Source: Neocallimastix lanati (nom. inval.) (taxonomy: Eukaryota > Neocallimastigomycota > Neocallimastigomycetes > Neocallimastigales > Neocallimastigaceae). Taken from it: 64,000 nt of DNA. The position numbers were made by a program, and so were the translations under genes. Shown here piece by piece: positions 11,339 to 21,862 of the stretch. The first letter of the stretch is position 1. Each line of letters opens with the position of its first letter. Under the pieces are notes generated by a model that made no database searches, was not told where the DNA came from, and saw nothing but the letters and a program-made list of their open reading frames with translations. The DNA is taken from positions 411,001 to 475,000 of the forward strand of contig JACVTC010000026.1 in the NCBI GenBank assembly GCA_016946835.1. Direction: 5' to 3'.

Positions 11339-12796
11339 TTTTTTTTATTATATAATTTTCTCCTCCTTAAAAATATATTTTATGAAAACTAAATTTTATA
11401 TTATATATAATGAATATATATAAACTAAAAAAAATATTTATAATAAAAGAATATTTCCAATTTAAAAAAAAAAAAAAAAGGAAAAGAAGGAAAAAAAAAA
11501 AAAAAAAGGAAAAAAAAGTATATATATATTTATATATTTACATATTTTAAATTGGTTTATATGTATGTAATATAATTGATTAATGTAATAATTATTTCTT
11601 ATTTTTTTTTTATATTTTTTTTTATTTTATTTCATATTAATTTTTTTTTTTTTTTTTTTTTTGTCGATATATTATTATAAATCTTATATATATATATATA
11701 AAGAATTATCATTATAAGTTTTAAAATTTAAGAATAATGGATTAGATATGTCATTATTAAAACATATATTAAAATTATTAAAATAATTATAAAATATATA
11801 AACTTTTTTCTATATTAAAACTTATATTAAAAGTAGAAAATTCTTATATTTAAAATTTTATGATAAAATATATAACCAAAATCTAATTTTTTTGTTAAAA
11901 TTATATAAATATTGATATATAAAAAGCAATATTCTTTAAAAAAGTTAATATATATATTTAAGAAAATTTACGCCTATTTTTTTTTTAAACTTTATAAAGT
12001 TTAAAATTTCTAAATTATCTATATTGATATAGTTTTATTTGGTAAAAAAAATTTAATAAAAAAAATAAGTTCAATTATTGTTATACATCATCTATATGTG
12101 TAAAGAACATCGGAAAATTTAAATACTATGATCTATGAAATATTTATGATTAAAATTATAATAATAAAAAAAAAAATAATCTTTATTATATATCAATATT
12201 TTATATTTAAAAAAATAAAAAAAAAAAAAAAAAAAAAAAGAACTGAACAAAATAAATATGTATATGATAAAATAATGATTTTTAATATATATTTTTATTT
12301 TATTCCTGTTATTTTGTTCATGAGAATAAAATAATAGGAACATTAAAAAAAAATAACAAAATTATATTGAAAATTAAATTTATAAATTATTATTTATTTC
12401 ACTTATGATTATATATATTTATTTTTTCTATAGATAAGAATAATATAATTTCTTATATTCCTATTATATGTTCATAATAAATTTTTAAGATATATAATAA
12501 ATAAATAAATATTTATTTATTATTACTTATTTGTTACGGTTCATAATAGTTTTTAAACAAAAAGATTATAACACAAGAATATATTAATTATAAAAAAAAA
12601 AAATGTTTTTAATTGATTTTTATTTATTAAAACTATGATTTATTTATTTATTTGATTAATTATTTGTTTTGTTATTTTATTATCTTATTTATCCTAATGA
12701 TTAATAATATTTTATTTATTTAATATTATCAATCATTAAGATAAAGATAATAAAAAAATAAAGATTAAAAATTAAAGAATAAAAAATTGAAAATTG
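11339..12796. other. AT-rich intergenic DNA
   Basis: No supported gene. Contains A runs (about 11464-11479, 11491-11508, 12219-12239), T runs, and TA-rich sequence. Apparent short open frames are Ile/Tyr/Phe/Lys strings typical of AT-rich DNA. Confidence 0.55.
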
Positions 12797-12809
12797 AAAA
12801 AAAAAAAAA

Positions 12810-13252
12810 CATAGACTGCACATACTGGGTACCCATCTCCCAATATGGCCATACAGTTATTAATTAACTGTAAGGTGATGAGTTATTGGCATACTGAATC
12901 AGCTTCGCCGCTCTCAATCGTCGTTACACACTGCCCGGAGATGCATTCCTAACGTTCCTACATATATCTCTAATGACCACGAGCATCAGAACGGAATCAT
13001 TAACTCCTCCCTAGTGGGTGTAATCATTGGCGATTGGAAATATTACAACCATCAAGGTCTATGCTTAAATTCAAAGCGTAGTATCAGGGTTGGGTGAAAT
13101 AATCATTTGAGGGAAAGCCTTATGAATATCACGTGTGGTCTCATGATATCCCAGGATAGAAACCTCATCCGATTATTTGGTGCCATGCCGAGGATTCGAA
13201 CCCCGCCCTCTACAGTAACCTGTATCGTCCTAACCGACTGGACCAACATGGC
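12810..13252 (-). mobile_element. tRNA-derived SINE, copy A (full length)
   Basis: A GC-richer element on the minus strand starting at 13252. It opens with a tRNA-like head carrying polymerase III boxes (A-box-like TGGTCCAGTCGG, B-box GGTTCGAATCC), continues as an unrelated body of about 370 bp, and ends in a homopolymer tail (A run at 12797-12809 on the plus strand). It matches copies at 19274 and 36814 almost throughout. The flank beyond the head reads TTG followed by an A run, and the tail side is also preceded by TTG plus an A run, so a target duplication is likely but too low in complexity to prove. It encodes no protein and would depend on a LINE for movement (known for SINEs, inferred here). 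Confidence 0.85.
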
Positions 13253-13257
13253 TTGAA

Positions 13258-14007
13258 AAAAAAAAAATAAAGATAAATTTTCAAATTGTCAAAATTTTAC
13301 ATTTAGTTATATCTAATAATTATTGTTTTAATATTTAAAGTTCATTAATATGTAATAATTATTTTTTATAATTACAAGGATTAAAATGTTTGACAAAATT
13401 TATCTTATTTATACTAATTGTGCCATGTTAATAATAAAATGAAATAATTAATTTTGTAAATATTTTATTTTTAATATATAAAAAATAAAATATTTTCTTG
13501 TAAAACATTTTATAATTTAAAAAAAATTAATTTAGAATAAATAATTAAATAAATAATTAAATAAAAATAACAAATGATTAAATAATCAAATATATATTTT
13601 ATTTTTTAAATATTAAATAATAAATTTTTAAGATATTTTCTTAAACAGTTCATAATTAAAAAAATTGAATATTTAGTACCAATTTGCTCATAATAAATAA
13701 TTAAATTTAAAAAACTAATAATTAAATATTGATAAAAATATGTATATATTTTCTTATAAATTACTTACCTTTTTGTAAATCTTGAATATATAATTGATAT
13801 TTTTAATAAACACTTAATTTTTTATTATAAATATCAATTATATACTCAAGTGTGAAACAAATAATAATGACCAATTTTTGAAATTTTTAAGATATATTTT
13901 TACAAAACTATTTAAAAATTATGAAAATTGAAATTATTATAATAATATAAAGCATGTAACAAATATTATATCAAAATCTTTTAATAATTATTTAAATAAT
14001 TTATTTT

Positions 14008-14050
<43 letters not shown>

Positions 14051-14378
14051 TCTTTTTATTAATATATGCACTAAAACAAGAAGAATCTTTATCTATATTG
14101 TAAAGAAATTTAAAAAAAATTTTTTTATACTTTTAAGAATATTTAAATAATATTTTTTTTTTATATATTTTAATGATATATAAGTCTTTCTAAGTTTTAA
14201 TATTTTATTTTTATTTTTATTTTTATTTTATTTTTTTTTTGTTATTTTTGTTATTTTTATTTAAAATATTTTTTATATATAGATGTCAATAATATTTTTT
14301 TAAATATATATATATTTAATTTTAATTATTAATATTATCCATATTATATTTATTTATACATTCATCTATATATTATTT

Positions 14379-14414
<36 letters not shown>

Positions 14415-14750
14415 TTATTTATAAGATTATTCCATTATTTATTAATAATTTTGAAAATTATATTTTATAATAAAATTAATAATAGGGTGGTTCTGTCAAT
14501 TAGTTTATAACATAACTTTAATAATAACAAATTTTATTCATCAACCTTCAAATCAATTAAAATATATTAAAATATTAATTCTTTTTTTTTTAAATGACAT
14601 ATTATTTCATTTATTTATTGGATATTTTAATTATATTCTCTCATATATTATTTAATTAAAATATGTCATTCTCAATTATTCCTTTTTTGTGATATCATTG
14701 GATATATAGTATAATGCCATTTTTCTTTACATATAAAAAAAATTTGAAAT
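13258..14750. other. AT-rich intergenic DNA
   Basis: No gene seen. A 38-nt A run lies at 14011-14048, followed by T-rich and TTTA simple repeats (about 14385-14420). Confidence 0.55.
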
Positions 14751-15064
14751 AGTAAATAATAAGTAATAAATAATAAATAATAGATAATAAATAATAAATA
14801 ATAAATAATAAATAATAAATAATAAATAATAAATAATAAATAATAAATAATAAATAATAAATAATAAATAATAAATAATAAATAATAAATAATAAATAAT
14901 AAATAATAAATAATAAATAATAAATAATAAATAATAAATAATAAATAATAAATAATAAATAATAAATAATAAATAATAAATAACAAATAATAAATAATAA
15001 ATAATAAATAATAAATTAATAAATAATAAATAATATAAATAATAAATAATAAATTAATAAATAA
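14751..15064. repeat. (AATAAAT)n heptanucleotide satellite
   Basis: About 310 bp of nearly perfect tandem AATAAAT units, degenerate at both ends (AGTAAT/GATAAT at the left, ATTAAT insertions at the right). Its complement stays open in every frame because the 7-bp unit repeats as a 7-residue peptide; this is not a gene. Confidence 0.9.
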
Positions 15065-15065
15065 C

Positions 15066-15653
15066 TAATTAAAGAATGTTTAATTAATCAATTTATAATA
15101 ATTATTAATCAGTTAATTCAAAAAATATAAGAATTCATACCAACTTTTATCCTTTAATTATTATGTAAAAAAATAATAATAAAAGGATGTTTAAATTTTT
15201 AAATGTTGATTATTTATAATAAAAAAAAAAAAAAAGGAAAAAAAGGGCAATAAGTATTAATCTTTTTTATGTATCAAATAAATAATAAACTATTTAATAA
15301 TTAATAAATAAATAAATAAATAAATGTCTAAATAATTATAATTATAAATTAAATAAAGTTTTGAATAATTAATAAATTTTATTTGAAAAAAACATGTCAC
15401 ATCACAAAAAAAAATTTTTTTTTGTTTCATATTAAAATAAGAAAGTAAAGAGCAATTACTAATGAAATTTCTTTGGTTAGTTTTAACTAAAATTATTCTA
15501 AGAATGAAAGTTATTTAATCAAATTAAAAAAAAAATAAATTATAAAATAAATTATAATTTCTAAGAAATAATGATAAAATAATATTTTTTATTATTTTTA
15601 TTTCCTTTTTTTCATTTTTTCATTTTTTCATTTTTTCATTTTTTCATATTTTA

Positions 15654-15687
<34 letters not shown>

Positions 15688-16288
15688 TGTTACTATTAAG
15701 ATATATAAATTAATATATAATAGATGTTTTATATTTTGTTTTGTATTTTTTATTTATATATATAATAATATATTAAAATAATATTCAATAATATATCTAA
15801 TCATTGAATTAAATTAAAATAGAATTCTATAATTCCAAAAAAGTTTTTTAAAAATTTTTTGAAGTAAATTTCATAATGAAAAAATTTTAATATTTTTTTC
15901 TTTTTTTTTCTGTAAAAAATAATAAAAAAATAAAACATAAAATAATAAAATTAATATAAATTATAAAAAAAATTCATTGTATAATTAAAATAAAAAAATA
16001 ACAGTAAAAAACAATAAAACAAAAATAAAATAAAAAATAAATTTATAATAAAAAGTTCACTTTAAATAAATACTAATTCTTGTATAACATATGCAAATAA
16101 TAAAAATATTTATTTATATATTTATTATATAAATAATATATTAAAAAAAAAAAAAAAAAAAAAATTCTTTTTTCACAATTCTAGTTTTAACAAATAAACA
16201 ATATCATTCATATAGATAATAATAATAATAATAATAATAATTAAATTAAAATATTATCATAATAAATTAATTTAGAAAAAAAAAAAAA
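15066..16288. other. AT-rich intergenic DNA upstream of the gene at 16289
   Basis: Contains a CATTTTTT pentuplet (about 15612-15646), T and A runs, and an (AAT)n tract just before the next gene (about 16218-16241). No coding content is recognised. Confidence 0.55.
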
Positions 16289-17419
16289 ATGGAAAATATT
16301 ATGAATAATGTAATTGATTCAAAGGACTTCTTTGAAAGCTATGATGGAATAGAACTATATGCTAGATCTAGTTCTGATTCTAATTCTAAATCAGATAATA
16401 ATTCTAAATCAGATAATAATTCTAAATCAAAAACTAGTACTAAGGTCGCAAATAAAGTTGGAGAATCAATTGGTAAAAGTATGGCCAAAAAGACTTCAAA
16501 GAAAAAGGGAAAAGGTATTAATTTCTTACTAATTGGTATTATTGTCGTTATTATTTTTATTATTATAGCAATTATAATAAAAAGAAATAAAAAAAAGAGT
16601 AAGAAACATCTTAAATCTCAAGAGCATCATGATAACCAACAAAATGAAGAAAAAGAGGAAGAAAAAGGAGAAAAACCTGCACAAATTGTTGAGAATGCAG
16701 AATTACCGACTCCTAAAAATAATAATATTGAAATTTCTCAACCACAAACTTCATTCCAACCATTGCCATATCCACATAGTGCATATCAACCACCACCACA
16801 AGGTCCATATCAATCACCTCAAGGTCCATATCAATCACCTCAAGGTCTATATCAACCACCACCACAAGGTCCTTATCAATTACCACAAGGTCCATATCAA
16901 CTTCCACCACAGGATCAATATCAACTACCACCACAAGGTTTATATCAACCAATGCAATATCCATATGGAATACCGCCAATTAATATGCCTCCCATAACAC
17001 AGAGTTACCCACCACAGGGTTATCTTACCACTTCCCCATTATCAGATACTTCTGAATCATTAACTAGTAATAAATCCCCAGAACTTACTAATATAACTTC
17101 ATTTGAAATTGTACCTTCTAATTCATTAACAAGTAATAAATCTCCAATACTTACAAATATAGCTTCAAATGAAATAGTAACTTCTGATTCATTAATTAGT
17201 AATAAATCCCCAATTCTTACTAATATAACTTCAAATGAACCAATAACTTCTGAAACATTAGCTGGTAGTAAATCACCAGTTCTTACAAAAGTAACTTCAA
17301 TTCAACCAATAAATTCTGAAAATAATAATACTATAACTAGTAGTAAATCACCAGTTCTTATAAATGCAGCTTCAACTGAACCAGTAAATACTGAAAATAA
17401 TAATGTTATACCAAAATAA
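16289..17419 (+). CDS. single-pass membrane protein with PQGPYQ and NKSP repeats
   Basis: A 376-residue one-exon protein starting at an ATG after an A run. Residues 13-28 hold DFFESYDG and ELYARSS, the juxtamembrane motif shared with the proteins at 977 and 10833. Then come SDNNSK repeats (34-48), a Lys-rich linker, a single Ile-rich helix (about 78-97) and KRNKKKSKK. The tail has an acidic KEEEKGEK patch, a block of six to eight Pro/Gln/Tyr units of the type PQGPYQ (about 166-220), and five 22-residue repeats of the type SLTSNKSPILTNITSNEI (about 257-372), each with an NKSP/SKSP core that would suit proline-directed phosphorylation (inference). No enzyme domain is seen. The repeat-rich tail resembles scaffold or cell-surface-organising proteins, but nothing proves a function. 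Confidence 0.85.
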   Translation: MENIMNNVIDSKDFFESYDGIELYARSSSDSNSKSDNNSKSDNNSKSKTSTKVANKVGESIGKSMAKKTSKKKGKGINFLLIGIIVVIIFIIIAIIIKRNKKKSKKHLKSQEHHDNQQNEEKEEEKGEKPAQIVENAELPTPKNNNIEISQPQTSFQPLPYPHSAYQPPPQGPYQSPQGPYQSPQGLYQPPPQGPYQLPQGPYQLPPQDQYQLPPQGLYQPMQYPYGIPPINMPPITQSYPPQGYLTTSPLSDTSESLTSNKSPELTNITSFEIVPSNSLTSNKSPILTNIASNEIVTSDSLISNKSPILTNITSNEPITSETLAGSKSPVLTKVTSIQPINSENNNTITSSKSPVLINAASTEPVNTENNNVIPK

Positions 17420-17658
17420 AGTTAAATTTTTATATATAAAATGGAAAGTTTATAAATATTTTTCAACAAAACTTTATATATATATATATATATATATAAT
17501 TTCTCATTAAATTAATATATATAACATCAATATTAGTAAAATTAAAGAAGTTAAAAAAATATATAAATAAATAAATAAATAAATAAAAATGAAAATGAAA
17601 ATAAAAATAAAAATAAAGAAAATAAAAGAACAGCAAAATAAAAAAACAAAAATGTTAA

Positions 17659-17669
17659 TATAAAATAAT

Positions 17670-17704
<35 letters not shown>

Positions 17705-17748
17705 ATTATTCTAAAACATCATGAAAATATTTTAAACAAGAAAAATTA

Positions 17749-17833
<85 letters not shown>

Positions 17834-17839
17834 TAAAAT

Positions 17840-17885
<46 letters not shown>

Positions 17886-17961
17886 ATTATTTTAAAACAT
17901 CATAAACTATTTTAAACAAGAAAAATTTAACAATAACAATAATACTACTACTTCTACTACT

Positions 17962-18003
<42 letters not shown>
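17659..18003. repeat. tandem duplication of a ~175-bp AT-rich unit ending in (AAT)n
   Basis: The segment ATAAAATAATTAAA - simple run - AAACATTATTyTAAAACATC - TTTAAACAAGAAAAATT - (AAT)n occurs twice in a row. In the first copy the simple run is (AT)n and in the second a 41-nt A run. The (AAT)n arrays are 17748-17832 and about 17961-18003. A diverged duplication whose microsatellites changed independently. Confidence 0.75.
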
Positions 18004-18004
<1 letters not shown>

Positions 18005-18179
18005 TAAAAGAATATAATTAATTAATATGTATAAAATTACTATCTATATTTTATTCATTTTTTTTTTTTTAGAATAAATATATTAGTCATATTTATTATA
18101 ATTATTATTATTATTATATTAAATTATTAATATTACTATTAATAAAAATAATAAAAATATTACAATAATAATTATTCAT

Positions 18180-18210
18180 TATAAATATACAATTATTCAT
18201 TATAAATAAT

Positions 18211-18265
<55 letters not shown>

Positions 18266-18409
18266 ATATTTTTATTTTTAGACGGAAAATAGTCAGTAGA
18301 GAGGGAAGTAAGACCTCTGTGCTATTCTTTTATGTGTTATAATAGATAATTATATACTATGTTATTGTCTTATCATTTTGGTGTCTTTTTTTACCATTGA
18401 TCATATTTT

Positions 18410-18451
<42 letters not shown>

Positions 18452-18468
18452 CAGCTTTACCTGAAATA

Positions 18469-18527
<59 letters not shown>

Positions 18528-18554
18528 AGATTAGTTTGATGACCATTAGTTGAT
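18180..18554. other. AT-rich spacer with homopolymers and a unique block
   Basis: A T run at about 18211-18260, then a non-repetitive block of about 115 bp (GACGGAAAATAGTCAGTAGAG onward, 18280-18410), then T and A runs facing each other (18412-18450, 18471-18528). No coding frame. The unique block may belong to the neighbouring retroelement. Confidence 0.4.
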
Positions 18555-18573
18555 TCAGGTTTTAAAATACAGT

Positions 18574-18610
<37 letters not shown>

Positions 18611-19180
18611 ATGTGCAGGTAGGGATATAAATAACCTGGGATATAAATAACCTATTTTTATTATTATATTCTACCATTTATTTTATTTTATTTTATTTTA
18701 TTTTATTTTATTTTATTTTTTTTTTTTTTTTTTTTTTTTTTGTATTCTCAATTGTATGAACGAATATAAATAGGTTTCTTCTTTCTTTCTTTCTTTCTTT
18801 CTTTATATTTACCTTTATTTTAATTATTTATGTATGTATGTAGTATGTATGATTTTATTACTACTTAATGGTAATAATTAACTACTTCTTTTTATTAAGA
18901 AATTTATATAATAGATTTTTTTTTTCTTTAAAATTTAAACTATAATTAATTATTTAAAAATTAAATGATATATATAGAATTATTGAATTAATTAATTTTA
19001 TATCAATAATTCATTTTACTTTTTATTTTTATAAATGTATTAACATAATATTTAAATATAATTTAATTAGAATAAAATATTAAATAAATATATATAAAAG
19101 AATTTTTACTAAAACGTGATTATTTTAAGTTAAATATAATTGCATTTTTAAATTAATAAAAATAAGTAAATTAATTTTCA
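18555..19180. repeat. left direct repeat (possible degenerate LTR)
   Basis: Collinear over about 600 bp with 21863-22405. Shared landmarks in the same order are: GTTTTAAAATA, GATATAAAT-ACCTA, TTTTATTACTAC, GGTAATAATTA, TCTTTAAAATTT, AGAATTATTGAATT, TTTTATATCAATAATTCATTT, CATAATATTTAAATATAATT, and ATATAAAAGAATTTTTACTAA. The pair brackets a Ty3/gypsy integrase relic, so I read them as old LTRs. Expected TG...CA ends and a primer-binding site were not identified, and simple-repeat insertions make the ends vague. Confidence 0.5.
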
Positions 19181-19206
19181 AAATGATTTTGTAAAATAAA
19201 GGTAAT

Positions 19207-19209
<3 letters not shown>

Positions 19210-19273
<64 letters not shown>
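19210..19273. repeat. T64 homopolymer
   Basis: Sixty-four uninterrupted T immediately before the SINE copy at 19274. Either pre-existing target sequence or part of an oligo-T/A target duplication. Length is prone to assembly error. Confidence 0.9.
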
Positions 19274-19275
<2 letters not shown>

Positions 19276-19348
19276 CATGTTGGTCCAGTCGGTTAGGACG
19301 ATACAGGTCACTGTAGAGGGCGGGGTTCGAATCCTCGGCATGGCACCA
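19274..19348 (+). ncRNA. tRNA-like head of SINE copy B with Pol III boxes
   Basis: The first 75 nt fold as a near-tRNA: 7-bp acceptor stem (GCCATGT with GCATGGC, one wobble), D-stem GTCC/GGAC, T-arm CGGGG-TTCGAAT-CCTCG, and a terminal ACCA. The anticodon arm is TACAG/CTGTA closing only a 4-nt loop, so it cannot be a working tRNA. The A-box-like TGGTCCAGTCGG and the perfect B-box GGTTCGAATCC would act as the internal RNA polymerase III promoter (known for tRNA-derived SINEs). Confidence 0.8.
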
Positions 19349-19715
19349 AATAATCGGATGAGGTTTCTATCCTGGGATATCATGAGACCACACGTGATGT
19401 CCATAAGGCTTTCCCTCAAATGATTATTTCACCCATCCCTGATACTACGCTTTGAATTGAAGCATAGACCTTGATGTTTGTAAAATTTCCAATCGCCAAT
19501 GATTACACCCACTAGGGAGGAGTTAATGGTTCCGTTCTGATGCTCGTGGTCATTAGAGATATATGTAGGAACGTTAGGAATGCATCTCCGGGCAGTGTGT
19601 AACGACGATTGAGAGCGGCGAAGCTGATACAGTATGCCAATAACTCATCACCTTACAGTTAATTAATAACTGTATGGCCATATGGGAGATGGGTACCCAT
19701 ATGTGCAAGTCTATG
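19274..19715 (+). mobile_element. tRNA-derived SINE, copy B (full length)
   Basis: Complete copy on the plus strand: tRNA-like head at 19274-19348, a body of about 365 bp, then a T-rich tail from 19716. The body contains two perfect small inverted repeats near its 3' end (ACAGTTA/TAACTGT around ATTAA, and CATATGGG/CCCATATG). It differs from copy C at only about five positions by eye, so both moved recently in evolutionary terms. It sits inside the region between the two LTR-like direct repeats. It has no open reading frame of note. Confidence 0.9.
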
Positions 19716-19717
19716 TT

Positions 19718-19748
<31 letters not shown>

Positions 19749-19804
19749 CAAATTTTTAATAATAGTATTAGTATTTAATTAATTTGAATGTTTTGTTTAT
19801 GGGA

Positions 19805-20170
19805 GAGTTGCATTTCCCCAAATTGCATTTCGCCAGATTGCATTTCGCCAAGTGGCGTAGTATTAAAATGTTGCATTTCCCCAAGTTGCATTTCCCCAAG
19901 TTGCTATTCGCCAGATTGCATTTCGACAAGTAGAATATGGATATAAATAAATGAATAAATAAATAAATATTCAAAATATTTTTTTTAAAATTGTTTTTAT
20001 GCGATATTAATAATATTTAATTTTATTTATTGATTTATTTATTTATTTAATAATTCTCAATTTGGCGAAATGCAACTTGGCGAAATGCAATTTGACGAAA
20101 TGCCACATTTTTTTAATACGCCACATGCTTTCAAAAAAATTGGCGAAATGCAACTTGGCGAAATGCCCCA
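19805..20170. mobile_element. fold-back (MITE-like) element with TTGCATTTCGCCAAG repeats
   Basis: At 19805-19930 the 14-15-bp word TTGCATTTCGCCAAG and variants (CCCC for CGCC) occurs about seven times in one orientation. At 20055-20170 its complement (CTTGGCGAAATGCAA) occurs four or five times in the other. About 125 bp of AT-rich DNA separates them, so the element can fold back on itself. Both clusters also contain GGCGTA/TACGCC words. The same GCATTTCG and TACGCCA words are found near the MULE transposase relics at 48.6-56.4 kb, so this is plausibly a non-autonomous relative. Confidence 0.6.
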
Positions 20171-20239
20171 CACCCATTTTTTTAATCTCTTTATTACTAT
20201 TTTCCATAAGTTCATTATTTTCCGAATGGAATGTGGAGG

Positions 20240-20501
20240 TAAATTTTATATACATCATAAAGATCGAAAAATATCTTGGTCATACCAGAGATAAAATGTA
20301 ACACAGTATTTGTAATTACCTGGGGGACACCATGTTGAGCATAATCATTAATAAAAAACTTTATTACATTTTTTAATGTTATGTTTTCAGCAGGTTCCGC
20401 TTCAACCTTTTTGGTGAAGTAATCAATCTACTGTAATCATAATATACTGATTATTATTTTTTGTTTTAAGTAAAGGTCCAATAATATCTAAATCCAAATG
20501 C

Positions 20502-20533
<32 letters not shown>

Positions 20534-20740
20534 TTCTATCCTTGTTGGAATACCTTCTGAAGGTTCTAGATATAGTTGTAATTTATTCAACTGACATTCG
20601 TCACAATTTTGTACCGCTCTTTTCATATCCATCACTATATTATAATAATAATAACTTTTTCGAAGGCTTTAATTGGTTTTAGAGTAATCTTCATGACCTA
20701 TATGATGAGCTTTTGAAAATATGCTTAACTTTTCTCATAT
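20240..20740 (-). pseudogene. Ty3/gypsy integrase fragment (HHCC and start of catalytic core)
   Basis: On the minus strand the broken frames give, in order: AHHIGHEDYSKT (two zinc-binding His), a short gap with a stop, CDECQ (zinc-binding Cys pair), PTRIEDP, LHLDLDIIGPL and YIMITVD (first catalytic Asp region), then after a stop and frame change DYFTKKVEAEPAENIT and QHGVPQVIT. This is the standard integrase order of Ty3/gypsy retrotransposons. A run of 27 A (20502-20528) sits inside the coding sequence and would encode nine Phe where relatives have one or two, so homopolymer growth has helped destroy it. There is no active element. Confidence 0.75.
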
Positions 20741-21862
20741 TATCAATAATTTATTTACAGTAGTTATTACTATCAATAAAGTAATCTTTACCACCTATCA
20801 TAACAAATTTTTCATTCAAAATTCCTCTTCATATGGCTCGTTACATTTTCTTTTATAAGTATGATAGATATTATTAACAAGATTATGGTAGTGACTAATT
20901 TATTATCTAACACCCATAAGATATTAGATTGAGTTCTTTTCAATTTTAATGCCCTGTGACACCTTTTATCTTATTTATGGAGCAGCATCCATTAACGGTT
21001 CAAAAGTAATATTGCAATGGGAAGAATTTAAATCTTTAAAAAGTATCATATTCTTCTTTCCTAGATTGCATTTTAATTTTTCTAAATACTATCGTTCGTT
21101 TATTTTTTATTTAAAAAAAATTACATAAAAAAATTATTTTAATTTATATAGCAACTAAGAACACTTTAAGATGAAAATCAAAAAATATTTTTATTTTTAT
21201 TAGTTATGGAATTTATTATTTATTTATTTATTTATTTTTATTTTTATTATGCAATTACAATAATTATTAAATTTCATATGTTTACAACTATAGAAGAATA
21301 AATAAACTTAATAAAAACAAAGAAAATTAAGAGATCCAAATATAACTATCAAAACCACTATAATATTATAATTGCCAACCACGCAGACCTTAGTATTTCC
21401 ATATACTATATAGATTTGCCTGAGACAAGTATGTAAAAACCCATACGGCGTTGAGTGTTTGATGGATGATTAATAAGTTAATTTCTGCTTCCCAACAGTA
21501 TTTAGCTTATATCTGGTCAATGATTTATATGTTAAAGTAATAAGCCCTTTCACAAATATCCAATTAAACCACTCAGGAATATAGAAACTAAATTCGTTAT
21601 GGTACACCGTATGTTCAGTATAAAGTTTTACTTAGAGCATACAAAGACCAAATAAAACTGTTGCTAATTTTTTATTCAAACTCACCATAATAACAACAAT
21701 AATAAAAGCACACAATATCGATAACTTAAAAAACAATTTAATGATGATAATAAATTTATAAACTCAACAAAATTCATACAGGTAGAAAAACCACAAGTGA
21801 ATTTATAATCTCAACAGAATCCAAACAGGTAGATTCCCCGATATTTCCATTAAATTTTGGTA
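20741..21862. other. internal region of decayed retroelement / spacer
   Basis: Sequence complexity is above the local background (for example 20640-21060 and 21360-21850), but the frames are too broken for me to name domains. Near 21765-21845 a segment of about 50 bp is imperfectly duplicated (CTCAACA-AATyCA-ACAGGTAGA twice). Probably further retroelement body upstream of the integrase, read on the minus strand. Confidence 0.35.

Noticed and set aside
12801-13260. A functional tRNA gene at the head of SINE copy A or B
   Set aside because: The anticodon loop has only four bases and the unit continues without a terminator into a repeated body.
14672-14986. 104-residue open frame of LLFIIYY repeats
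   Set aside because: It is the complement of the (AATAAAT)n satellite; a 7-bp unit without a stop word stays open in all frames.
14751-15064. CRISPR-like or telomeric array
   Set aside because: Units are contiguous heptamers without spacers, AT-only, and internal to a chromosome; a simple satellite.
19171-19419. 82-residue minus-strand frame at SINE copy B with a poly-Lys run
   Set aside because: It runs through the tRNA-like head and the T64 tract; non-coding element.
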